Below, in pieces: positions 34,601 through 46,316 of a stretch of 64,000 bases of DNA (the first letter of the stretch is position 1; each line of letters starts with the position of its first letter). A model generated the notes under the pieces. That model was given only the letters and a program-made list of their open reading frames with translations, did not search any database and was not told where the DNA came from. Source of the stretch: Cyanoderma ruficeps (lineage: Eukaryota; Chordata; Aves; Passeriformes; Timaliidae); NCBI GenBank assembly GCA_008694505.1, contig VZDJ01000063.1, positions 6,437,117 through 6,501,116 on the forward strand, given 5' to 3'. Both the position numbers and the translations under genes were made by a program.

Positions 34601-37600
34601 TCACACCCACTGAGTTACATTCCTGCAAGAAGGGCAAGTGAAAGGAGGGGAAGTGAGGGGCTGCACAGAGCAGGTGCCAGAAATGGCCTCTGGTTTCTGC
34701 TGGCAGAAGCAGAGCTGCTCTCTGGAGCTGGGACAGACTTATGGCATTTGAGGAGCCTCCAGGAGAGCCTGCTAGAGCTGTCAAGTGGGAACATGTCACA
34801 CATGATGCAGATGCTTGGCAGGCTCTGCCTTATGGATACTTGTGGATGATTTTTCCCCTTACGTGCACTTTAGACACAGCCAGATCCAAGAGAGTTTTTT
34901 TAGGATAAGGAACTAGTGAAATGCATTACAAAGGGAAAAGCTGTACTGTCAAGAGGCCTTACGAGCAAGCAGAACAGAGCCAGACCTCATTATTATGCTG
35001 TGTCCCATATTTATCTTCCATTTATTCTTTTCCTCAACTGGAACTTCATCTGATCGTTGTGTAAGCCTGATGAGACAAGCTCACCCCTGCACTGTGATGT
35101 TTGAGTTGGTTAATCAGCATGGGGAAATCAGTGAAACTTTTGGTGAAATCTTCAGTGAAATCTTCATCTAATGTAAAATTCGACTGCTGAGGCAGCTCTT
35201 CTGCTGTTCTGCTGTTGTTTCAGGGAACTGATCCCACATCTAAGGAAAGAGGGGTGATTATTTTTCCAGCTTTTGTTATTTTCTTGTTAACAAATCTACT
35301 GTGAAGTTCAGGGGTGGGTGAAGCTTCCCAGCAGTCACAGTAAGAAAAGCCACAATTGAACCAAGTTCTTTTATTTGGCTGTGAGCTTTCCAAAAGCTCA
35401 GGGTGGTTACTTACATTAAATGCACAAACTGAGAATTCCTGTCTTTAAAGACTTACCAAAAAAGCAGAATTTTAATTTTCCTACACTCAGCTCGGAGCTG
35501 GGGGAAGCCCAAGTTGATCCTGACTTCTGACAGCTGTATGATTACAATCAGCAGCAGTTGCTGCTGTAGGATACTGGTGCTAAACAGGAATTAGTGTTGC
35601 ATATTTATCCAGAGGATGAAAATATCTACAAATATCTATAAATATACTCAGTTATTATTAGAAGAAGTATTTAAATCTTCTAGTGCTTGGGTGTCCCAGA
35701 TATCAGCTGATGGAAGGGAAACCTCTCGCAAATGAGTTACTGGGTAACTTTTCACCACAAGTTTTGATGCTTCAGGGCAGTGTTCATGGGCAGGGCACTC
35801 TCATTTCAGCTCAACTATTCATCTCATCTTTCACAAAACTTATTTCACAAGTGTAAATATTTGTGGCAACTTGCCCGTGTTGTGTGACCTTTGCACAATG
35901 ACAGAAAAGCTCTGGAAGACTGCTGATGTTTTAGGGCACATTCTTTAACAAAAATAATAAATCTAGCACTCAACCAATGGTTATTAACTTTTTTTATTTT
36001 TTTTAAGGAAAACTACATTTGTTAACCCAAACTACTGGTTGGTGGTGATTTGTTTAGGCAAATAAATGATACTGTAGGAATTTAATAACCTTATAACTAA
36101 ATGTAAGAGTCTCTTAAAGTGAGTATCACCTACTGTCAGCCCTCAAAGGCTCCCTGTACATGGCTTTGGGCCTCACAAAAGTTAATGCAGAGCTGTAAAA
36201 CTGAAGCCTTTAGAAGAGCTCAAAACTCAGTGCTTACCTTCACAAAATTTATAGCAAAAACCCCCTGAATCACTTAGTAATGATCTAAAACTTCACCCTG
36301 CCTTTTGCTGAGAGTGTATTTGTAACATTGCTGCTGTAAAAAACAGACATCACACCTATTTTTAAGGGCAGGCTGGACCTCAACACATAATTCTTTTAGA
36401 CTTCTATAGACATTATTTCACTTAAAGTACTGCATAAAAATCTTAATCTGTAGATTAAAAAGAAGTTAAGGCTGCAAAATTTAACCTGAATGAATGGACT
36501 AGAAGAGAGTAGATAGAAAGGTAGATATGAACACTGGATTTAACAGCTCTGCAGTTTCAGGTTGATATTGAGTTGGAGAGCTTGGCAAATACCAGGACTA
36601 CAATTCTGGGAAAAAATGTGATTATTGCTGGTGTGTGTCAGACTTCTGGATATTGGTGTTAGCCACCATGGAAGTCTGGAATGGGAGAGGGAAAAGTTCT
36701 GAGCACCAACCTGGACTAAATTGTGAGTTAGCAGAAAGCATAAGAACCGAGCACAAGAGATGTGGCAAATACAACTGAAGAGGTGACACGTTCCAGCTTT
36801 CTGTCCCTACAGGGCACTGCAATTCCTGGGTGAGTAAAGTTCCCCTGGAGAAGACTTCTGCAGGAATTCAACTGGAACCAGCAGATTGAGTGTTCTAGAT
36901 TTGTGTGCAGCCAACAGAGGCTCCTCTCTCATTTGGGCTCTGGTCAAGAATCCCAGATTGGGGGAGGAAACATCACAGAGAACCAGAGAGCTTCTGGGGC
37001 CAGAAGGGACAACCTGGGGGAAAAAACACTGGAAGGAAGGGAGAATTCGAGGTGGCTTTGGGGAGTGGGTAGGGCAGAGGAAGTATGAGAAATAAGCAGG
37101 GAATTTTGCTGAGAGTTTCGCTGGAGACAAAACTGGCCTTAGGTCAAGTCTGCAGTGCTTTTATAAGATTGTTCTCCCTCTGAGCACCCTGGAATGACAG
37201 CTGGGCCAGGCACTTCAGCCTGTGGGCAGCAAACAAGAAAGGCATAAGAAATGTCCCTTCCAAGGACAGTTCCCCAATATATCCTTTACATGCCCCTTCA
37301 GGAGTTGTGAGTCTTTTTTTCCCCCTGGGCTCCTCTCTTAGGAGGTGAATAGGAAGTGCACCCACCTCCCTGTATCTGCATTTTTGCTTAAAAATGTTAC
37401 ATCATCAGTTGTGGTACTTTTTTGGAGCTCATTTATGATATGGAAACTCTCCAGCTGTCTTTGGAGGAGAGCCATGTGCTACCAGCCCCTTAAAAAATAG
37501 ATGTTGATTAAATATGTAAGTCAGAAAACAGAAAGCACATCCCAATTCATTTAGTAGATGGGAGTTTTGTTGCCTAGTGCTCTGTCACTGGAGCTGCTGA

Positions 37601-37699
37601 TCCGTTTTTGAAAGTAATATGGTAATAGCCTTGTTTGTAGCTCAGAGATTAAGGAAGGTCACGAGGTGTTGCTCCCCAAAGGGCAGGTGCAGGTTATAT
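28669..37699. other. Long non-coding (putative intron) stretch
   Basis: Nine kilobases of T/G-biased unique sequence. A perfect donor CAG|GTAAGT at 29011 is preceded by an acceptor-like TTTATCAG, but all frames between are closed. A 17-base acceptor/donor pair at 36813-36829 is noted under findings. Open frames at 33299-33745 on both strands have no recognisable domain. No RNA gene or repeat family was recognised. Confidence 0.4.
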
Positions 37700-37966
37700 A
37701 GGGATAGAACTTAAGGTGGAGGAAGGCAGGGTTGGATAAGGAATTAAGAAGAAATTCTTCCCTATGAGGATGCTGAGGCCCTGGCACAGGATGCCCAGAG
37801 AAGCTGTGGCTGCCCCATCCCTGGAAGAGTCCAAGGCCAGGTTGGACAGGTCTTGGAGCACCCTAGGCTAGTGGAAGGTGTCTCTGTCTGTGGCAGGGGG
37901 TGGAATGAGATGAACCTTAAGGTCCTTTCCCACCCAAAACATTCTGGGATTCTATGATTTAGTGGC
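37700..37966 (+). mobile_element. CR1 LINE, 3' fragment (sense)
   Basis: An excellent match to CR1 wording: 'gaaattcttccctatgagga', 'tgctgaggccctggcacagg', 'cccagagaagctgtggctgc', 'aaggccaggttggacagg', 'tggcagggggtggaatgag', then 'cattctgggattctatgatt'. It ends in the octamer-like tail. About 265 bp, no coding capacity. Confidence 0.93.
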
Positions 37967-40328
37967 ATTAATAAATAAAAATACCTACCAGGGGATAAGG
38001 ATGAGGAGTGCCCTGAGAGAAGATTTGCTAACAAGCAGCAAAGTCTTCAGAACTTCTCTCTGTTCTATAAATTGGCCAAACATAAACCAAAGTGCTTCTC
38101 CACAGTTATATAAAACCAAAAAATAAGCCTGAAATCCCACTGGCAATTGTTGCCCCCAAGCCTTCATTATGGCCCTATTTTCTTCCTCATATTCCAGCCC
38201 TGAAGGAATTGGCCCGGGAGCTCCTCCTGGCTGGCTGGTTTGTGCTGACTGTCCTCCCCAGTTGTGCTCTCTGTAGCAGCCTCACACAACAGTGAGTGAA
38301 ATTAAAAACATGTCTGGGGCTGCCTGAATCATTCCTCGTTAGCTCAGTGGGCAGCAGATTTAGGAGCTAGATTTGCAATAAACACTTATTAGATTGTTTG
38401 TCTTCCGGGGGTAGCTGATTTTTTTTTATCATCGGATTCCATGACTTAGTAGCATAATTAGCTATTAGACATATATACTCCATTCAAGAGCTGCTTTTTA
38501 AATTTTTTTTTTAAGCCTGCTTAATCTAGGAGACTTTCTCTTCTCATTTATAGGGAGTTTTGCACGGTTCTTCTGACAAGTGCAAGATAGCCAGTGGGAA
38601 TGAGATCTGTAATTAATCCATTGAATGCTCAGTGTGAGCAGAAGGCTCTTGGATGAAGAAGCTCTTCTGGCTCTGTCAGGTGTCTGACAAGAGGACAAAC
38701 GCTACTAGTCAGAATGGTGGAGTCTGTGATATGGTGGGGTTTACACCCTGCAATTTCATTTCATGTAAGGTATTGAGGAACAGGAGGGAAAAATAGGTCT
38801 TTTCCTATTCCCCTGAATTCTGAGCAGTCACATGTGCTTGATTCTGCACTTTCTCAGTGAGAGCTGATTCACTGGATTTCTAGTAACAAAAATAAATTGA
38901 GCCCAGTGTCCTGCCCCTTTTTGTAGATGTGCATGTGTTGAGGGGGTGATGTGTTAAAAAGGAGTCCAGCTGTGAGAGCCTGAAGTGTGGGAGGTCCAGA
39001 TTCAGCTGGGGGGTGGCAGAGACAAATTGTATGAATGTGGTCACGTATCCTCACTGCGCTTTGGTTGGCGTCCATGAAAATAATTTCACAGATTCTGTGG
39101 TAAAATGAGAGCCCCTTGGATGGTGCAGTATTAGGGTGTCCTGTTGGTTTGTCACAAAATGTTAAGGGTGGTAGAAGCCTGGAGTGGGGAATGGTTGTCC
39201 CTTTCAATTAAGTTCTTCTTTTATGTAATGCTACTTGGTTTATTTCTCAGGAAATATCCTTGTTTCTCAGCTCTCTGGTTACAATGGTACCTGCCATTTC
39301 TTTCAATTTACTTCGGAGGCGGTTTTCCAAATGCCTCGTGGTTTTGGATCAGATACAACCCTCTTTGATTCCTGTTTTCCTTTTGTCCTTGCTCACTTGG
39401 CTCTTAACATTTTGTTCCCTGAACACGAGCCCAGGTTCTCCACTCTCCCGTGCTGCAGTGAACCAAACACTTCTTCTGAAGCAATTAGGAAGCACTGACA
39501 CACATAAGGGGAATTTAGGACTCTTGACTATTAATTTTTTCCCAAGTTTTTTAAAGGATTCTGTACTGCTTTTTCCCAAATCTTCCAGTATTAGTTCCAG
39601 GACTGAGTGACTGCACTTTGAGTGGTGATAGCACACGTTATATGTCCCATTACCTGATCATCATCCTTCACTGCCTTGTAGTCACAGCACAAGCCACACC
39701 ACCAGTGGAGCTGCCTGGCCCCTGCTGAACTCAGCTGGATGGATATCCCAAAAGACAGGTATGTCCAGATAGCCATGTTCCCAGGGCAGATAGAAACCTC
39801 ATTTACTTGATCACAAGACACTCAAAACATGGAGTGAAGACTGGGGCATCACTGGCACAGAAGAGTGCAGAATCTGCAGCAGGACTGGGTCTCAGATCTG
39901 GAGGTGAGACCTCTGCAAATGGTTTCCTAGTGGAGTTTGCCAGAAAGAAGAAAAGAAGTTACTTTCTTGATGTAAAAGCTGCTTTTCTGTTACCTCTCCT
40001 GATCTCCAGGGAAGACTGGAAGTGGCAAAAAATGGAAAAAATAAGGTCTGAACCGAAATAATAACTGTCCCAAAGTCTTTGGTGTTATTTTTCACAGCTT
40101 TATTCAGACTGAGTCCCTCTCCTATTTTATTGTATATTCTGTGTCCAAAAGGGAAAACCTCACAAATAAATTTGGGCTAAAATGCTGTTTTCAGTTGCAC
40201 TGTGGCACTTTGCTCCTCATCAACACCCACCTGCACCTACCCGTCCTGGAAGTGGTTTGCATTCACCCAGCTGCTCTTCTGCTCTTTCCTTGGTTTCATG
40301 GCAGATGTTGCAGCACTATCTCAGTCTC
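37967..40328. other. Non-coding (putative intron) stretch
   Basis: Unique T-rich sequence. An 84-codon plus-strand frame at 39807-40061 has a donor-like GGAG|GTGAGA at about 39903, but no good acceptor and no recognisable domain. Nothing else is supported. Confidence 0.4.
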
Positions 40329-40412
40329 AGACAAAACAAACAAACAAACAAACAAAAACAAACAAAAACCCAAATCACAAACACAAAAATACGCACATAC
40401 ACACACAAAGAG
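40329..40412. repeat. A-rich (CAAA)n / (CA)n tract
   Basis: Repeated acaa and aaca units run into cacacacaca-type sequence. It directly abuts the 5' truncation point of the following CR1 fragment. Confidence 0.88.
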
Positions 40413-40416
40413 AAGT

Positions 40417-40545
40417 AACTCTCAAGGCCAGGTTGGATGTAGCTTGGAACAGCCTGGTCTTCTGGAAGGTGTCCCTGTCCATGGCAGGGGGTGGAACTGA
40501 GTGAGCTCTAAGGTTCTTTCCAACCCAAACCATTCTGGGATCCAG
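40417..40545 (+). mobile_element. CR1 LINE, 3' fragment (sense)
   Basis: Wording 'caaggccaggttggatgtag', 'ttggaacagcctggtcttct', 'ggaaggtgtccctgtccatg', 'gcagggggtggaactgagtg' and 'ctttccaacccaaaccattc' is a typical avian CR1 3' end. About 130 bp, strongly 5'-truncated. Confidence 0.93.
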
Positions 40546-43500
40546 TAGAAACTAATCTGACTGCTGAGATGGGGCTGTGAACAGGCTTTGCTCTTCTCTC
40601 CTGGATTATGCCAGAATTTACACAAATTGAAGTGTTTCCCTCTCAGGCCAGGGCCTCTTTAGGTCTGTGCAAAACTACAGCAGATCGCATCCAAAAATTA
40701 TTTACTTTAAGTTGTATTTAGCCTCAATAGCCTGAAAATATTTGGCATTTCTGATGTCTTAATATTCCTGAGAGAGGAGGAAAATTGTTAACGCTGTTTT
40801 GTAAATGGCCAAAGCTGCAGAGATTGGCTGGAGTGGAGCAGAGACTGTAATCCCTAATTCTAAATTCTCTATTAAAACCTTAATCCCTCAGCTATTCTTC
40901 TGCTTCAGGCAGTGTTTGGGATGGATGGTGTATAATTTACCTGAAATAATGCACCTGCCACTGTTTAAAGCCAGTTATTTTCCTTCTGTCCCTGTGTCAA
41001 AGTTGCTTCTTTAATTGCCAAATTCATTTTTTGCTGGAGTGATTAAGAATTGCATCTGCTTGCATTTTGTAGGTCTCTCTCAGAGTCCTCTTTGATTAGT
41101 TCAACAAATTCCATGTAGACTCACAGTGTCTTGGGGCTGATAAAGGTTGATGCCTGGAGTGGTTAAAGGGGAAAAATCTGAGCATGTGGTTTCCAGCATT
41201 CACTGACTGGTGAGAATCAAAACCTCTCCTCATTGGCCCAAGGATCCTAATTTTTTCGAATAAATTATTTTGGAAAATGCAGAAAAATAGAGATACTTCA
41301 CAGGGAATATAGATAGAAAAGTACAGCAGGATGGAGGAGAATGTGGAAGTAGGTCAGATGCATTGCAGACAAAAAAAAGTCATTATGATTAGGAGAGATT
41401 AGGGAAGGCAAGAGCAAACAGCACCAAAGGAATCCAATTTATCAAGCCATTTAAACAAGGCCAGAGCTTGCAAAGCAAGTTCTCCATACAGTGCACAGAT
41501 TTGGAACAAAATGAGAGGAGGATGTCCCACACTATTTAATTTAATATCTGGTCTTCTCTACAGCTGTCCATGGAGGACTGAAGAAACCTTTTTTAATTGT
41601 CATGAGAACAAACACTGCAGAACAGTTACCCACCTTCCTTGCTTGAATTCTTTTAGAAGCTGAAATGCCCAGTTAGGTGTGTAGGTGAAGGATGCAGCCA
41701 GGGTGGTATTTGCTTGCCTCATTTATATCAAGGCAGAAATGAATATTGAAAGTTTTAGCTCTGTAAAACAGAACATTCTGCTCGTCCAGCATGATGGAAT
41801 TATTTTATGTATCAAACAGGCCTTAATGTCAAACATAGGCAGTGCCTCTTAATTTTCAAGAGACCCACAGCCATTTGTAAAACAGGCCTTTTGTGGTAGG
41901 AATTCTGTTGGAACCTGAGAATCTGGGGCCTGTTTCCGCACAGGACTACTTTTGTTGAGGTAGAATAACTACAGTTTCTTTGATTTCACCAAGCTGGAAT
42001 GCTCCTCACATGTTTTTAACATGGGCTTGGGTCCTCTAGACAAAAATCACAACCTCTGAGCTGTTCGACAGGGCTCTGTCACGTCAAATGTTTCTTAGCA
42101 GGAGCAAGCAGTCGGAGAATGTTAAACAAGATGTGGACTTCTCTTAACAGCAGGTTAAATACTGGCTGAACCTCTTCCCAAATATCTAACTGCTGCTGCC
42201 AGGGGCTGTGGGCTGGTGTGCAGCCTGAACCAAACCCTGCACAACTGCTGACTTGAGCCCAAGCATGGAGAAGGTTTGACATCTTAGATGGTCTTTATTA
42301 ACAGCAGCTTTTATGTCATTCATTAATTTCCTATTCAGGAGGAATTGGGGTATGAAACAAGCTGAAAGTTGCCTCTGCAACTGAAGTTACAGCTGGGGCA
42401 TCCTTAGCCTCCTGAGCTATGATGTCAATTCTTTCCAGGTGCTTGTGCAGCAATTTGGGGCAATACAGCCCAAACTTTGGTCAATATTTTACTGCTGATT
42501 GGCTGGCACATTGTCACTCTGACAGTGTGGCCTTTCAGGTCTAAGCATTGCTAGAACTCTGCTCTTTCTACAGCAGAAGACCAAGCTTTGATGGAAATAA
42601 CCTTTGTTTAGGCAATAAAGTGAGAGTGTGGGGAAAATCTCACCCCAGTCTTGTTTTGGGTCTCTTCCAAAGTTTGGCATAAATGTTGAAGCAAGATAAT
42701 TTTCTTTTTATCACAATGAAACTCCATATCTTGATGGTTTTATGCATGCTGAAGGCTTCCTTCGAGTCTTGCTACCACAGCTTCGACTGGTTTAAGTTGG
42801 TCTAGAGTTTCTGCCTTCAATAAAATGCTGGCAAATTACACATGGTAAGATTTTAGTCCCTTATTGCTGTGTGATTTTTGCCTGATAACAGCAGGTAATT
42901 CCATCTCAGCAGTCTGTGGTCCAGCACCCTGTGAAACCTCAGGTATGACATTGCAAGGTTTAGCATTTTAAGCACTGCTTTGGAGTGCAGTGTTGGGGAT
43001 TGGTGCAGTCTGATGGTCTACGGGCTTGGAAGGAAAGGAGAGCAGCAGGGCATGAAGTACAGCTGCTTCTTATCAATCAGCACACTAGAAACACACTTTA
43101 ATTACTTAGTTGAAAGGAATAAAGTGAAATTAGGCCTTGATACAATTGCCGGGATATTTGGACTCTGTTCCTAAATGTTTTACTAACTCCTGTGACACCC
43201 GTATGTGCTTCTTTACCCCGTATGCTTGAGATTGCCCATTTACAAAAGCACTGGCAATGGTGTAAGGCTTAATTATTGATGAAGAACACTGCATTGCTTT
43301 GAGAGCTGCTGGGAAAAAAAGGCAAGTCTTACCGTTAATATTAGTATTGTTCCATCCTTAAGATGTCAGATTACATAAATCTAGGCAGATGTGTTGCATG
43401 CAGAGAAAAGCTCTCTAAAGGAACAAATTCCATTTTCCTTTGTCTTGGACTGAAACATTGTAATTGTAGGTGAAGATAGGACAGCTATTGCTGAAAACAA

Positions 43501-43989
43501 TGTATAAAAGGGTAGGAAAGAAGCTAATGCATCCCTAGAAAAATAAGAGATGGGAGACAGCTTCATCCAAACTGATAGTGAAATATAAATTATTCCCAAA
43601 GCTTTGAGTTTTTGAGAGTATGCCATAAACATTTAGACATTAAGGGGCTGTTGTTCTCTGAATTCAAATGTAATACCCTGGAGTCTGAGATATTAGCACT
43701 TACTGCTCTTCCTTTTTTAGCCTGTAACTCTCAAAAGTGTTTTAAGCATCAGCTGGACACACAAACTCATCTGCCTTTTTCAGGCAATCTTGTCCAACTG
43801 ATCCATAAACTTTGTTTCAGAGGCTGGAATCCTTGACTGTTTCTGTGGGATTTGGAGATCAGGGCTCCTGTCAGGTTCTACAGGGTACTTTTAACCTAAC
43901 GTGAACATGATGAACAGAATTATAGTGTTGATTAATGGATCTATAAAAGAGAAGTATTAAACCATGTTCCCCTTAATATTATGAGTTAT
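40546..43989. other. Non-coding (putative intron) stretch
   Basis: Unique sequence without repeats or reading frames that I can assign. Around 42280-42400 an AT-rich run (tctttattaac..., cattcattaatttcc) looks enhancer-like but is unsupported. A donor-like ACATG|GTAAGA at about 42846 has no matching coding exon. Confidence 0.4.
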
Positions 43990-44310
43990 CTATATACATT
44001 CTCCTTTCCTTAATCCCTCTCCAGGGCCTCATACAGAACTTTTTAGGCTCTTTCTCAGGCTGGCACCATTTGTTGCATTGCACTACAACAGATGTGACAT
44101 ATCTGCTGCATTTTGATGAAATTATTGGAACCGGAATCACCAGTGGTGTAATTATTCCTTATACAGATGGTTTAATTACAGCAGTGAGCTGTTACAGGGT
44201 TAATTAATTGTTGCTTGTTAAGTGCTTTGAGACCTTTGAATGAGAGGTGTTACGTATGTGCAAGGGATGATTATTAGTTATTAACACCAATGCTCCCAGC
44301 TATTTAGAGG
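43990..44310. promoter_or_regulatory. Candidate enhancer-like non-coding element
   Basis: The stretch packs several developmental transcription-factor motifs into about 170 bases: repeated homeodomain TAATTA/TTAATTAA, an E-box CAGATG (also at about 44089), a TCF/LEF-like CCTTTGAA, and balanced composition without repeats or open frames. This resembles intronic conserved non-coding elements. Conservation cannot be tested from one sequence. Confidence 0.3.
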
Positions 44311-44379
44311 GTAAAAATAATTTAGTTTAATTGTGAAATATTAAATTTGCAGTCTAGTCAGATCCATAGCACATTTCAG

Positions 44380-44560
44380 GTTGCAAGTGAAAAGCCAAGT
44401 ATATACTTAGGTAGTGATGCACTGTGCCAAATTTGGCTTGTGGGAGTGGTTCCCATCAGTTCCCGTTGGAACAGAAAAGAGCTGGAAATCCAGCAGGTTG
44501 CAGAAACTGAAGGAGGCGTGGTGTGGGAGAAGGTTCCTAAGCTTTCAGTAAAATCACTAG
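44380..44560 (+). CDS. Weak candidate exon, plus strand
   Basis: The acceptor-like CACATTTCAG precedes 181 bases ending TCACTAG|GTAATG. One frame is open over 60 codons (phase 0 to phase 1) and reads VASEKPSIYLG early and VVWEKVPKLSVKSLG at the end, a mixed, protein-like composition. The acceptor's pyrimidine tract is weak and no domain is recognised. A phase-0 start does not join directly to the phase-1 donor of the first exon. It is kept only as a candidate. Confidence 0.15.
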
Positions 44561-45918
44561 GTAATGGGAGAGTTTGCAGGAATATTGAAGCAGAAGCTCT
44601 AATTTAATTATTTAGCCATGGTTATTGAACAGCATCCATCAGAGCCACCTTCTCCTTTTGAGGCTTTTTCCTAAAAATTTTCTCCAACAGCAGCCACTGT
44701 AGGCTTGCCTAAGCCCGTGGACAGTGTATCTACATGGAAAATCAGTCTGCCTAAGCTCTGGTATTTATCCTGGCACTTAGGTTGCAGTGCTGTGTCTAGA
44801 GAGATATTTCATCGGTTCTCAAAATTTAATAACTCACTGTGTCAAAATATGAGCTGTTCAATTACTGGAATTCCTTTACTCATTTCAGAGAGATCTCTCC
44901 TTCTTGCCACACTTATTCTTTCTTGTATTGAGTAATAAACTTATTAACTGATGAGAGAGAGGGAAGAGAGACTTTTGTCCTCATGTTGCTTCCCATGAAG
45001 GAGCACGAAGTGCCTTTTAAGGCTTGTTTCCATACCTGGAAGTTCAGTACTGGTCTCCATCCCAGAGATGAGCCCACTGACCAGGGGCATTCGTGTGAAG
45101 ATTCTGCAGTGCCTCAGAGAGGAAGGGCAAAAACGCAAAATGAGTTCTGTGAATCGTGTGCCAAGCAAAAACAACCGACATCATTGAAATTAAAGTCTGT
45201 CTCTAGGAAATTATCACAGACATGGATAAATAGCAGCTCTTCAGGGTGCTGACCCATCACAGAGGGGAGGATTGGGCAAGGTGTGAATACAGGTGCCTTA
45301 AAGCATCCCCTGAGCTGGGGAATCCAGGCAGTGGGGGCTGGCAAGGGTGTGACCTGTGGGGGGTTAGTGCCCACAGCTCCTGCTGAATTACACTGGAGGG
45401 GCTGCTCAAACATGGATCTAGGTAGGAGAGAACCAAAGGAGTTTCCAGAGGGTGGAATGGGCCCCTGCAGCATATTTCTAAATTCTTGAACTCTGGAAAC
45501 CAACCTCTAGATAGAACTGGAGCCCTCAAATAGTCTCCAACTTCTGTACATCTTAGGTGCTTGGTTTGTGATTTACAATCTTTTCCCAAGTCCCTGTCAC
45601 AAGGACAGTGTTTGTCTTGCCAGCAAGATGCAGAACTGCAGCTTTTCCTGCTCAGGTATTTCTTGCAGCACATTCTGAGCACCATGAGTCACTCTGCATG
45701 GATGGGCTGTGAGCTGCATGCTTAATGCCTCCTAAGTTCCTCCAAGCCTTAGTCTTGCTCTGCAGATGCTGTAGGAATGAGTTTTGCATACCCAGTGGAT
45801 ATGTTCAGGAGTCCTGGAGGCAGAACTGCCTGATCAGAGCTGCTGCAGAATACCCAGAAACCCAGAAAAGTGTGTGTGGTCTTCAGTGCTGCTTCAATAA
45901 AATCTCCTGGAAGGAAAA

Positions 45919-45943
45919 ACAACAGCAGCAACAACAACAAAAA
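45919..45943. repeat. (CAA/CAG)n microsatellite
   Basis: Short imperfect caa/cag triplets (aacagcagcaacaacaac), too short to be notable. Confidence 0.8.
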
Positions 45944-46267
45944 TCACATGTATCTGAGAGCCCTAGATGAAAGCACTGTTTTGAGGGATTTATGTGGGGG
46001 GTTGTTTTTGAGCTTTTTTTGTTTATTTGTTTTTTTCATCACTGTGCTGTGCAGTGTCCAGTCTAGGCTTGAATTGTGTCATCTAAGTGAGACAATTTTT
46101 TAGAAGTGTGCAAGACTGTCTAAAATGTTCCTCCCAATTAACTGGCACTACCCTCTAGGAAGTTTTCACCAGTTTTAATGAACCTAGACCTCTTTCTGTT
46201 CTCAATGAGCAAATATCTGGGTCTGTTTTCCAGCTTGGTGGTTTCGGGGAGCTTAATTTGGTATGAT

Positions 46268-46316
46268 TTGGCTTTATTATTTTGGTTTTATTTATTATTT
46301 TATTTATTTTTATGAA
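46268..46316. repeat. (TTTA)n-like AT-rich tract
   Basis: Degenerate tttatta and tttat units over about 50 bases. Low complexity. Confidence 0.7.
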
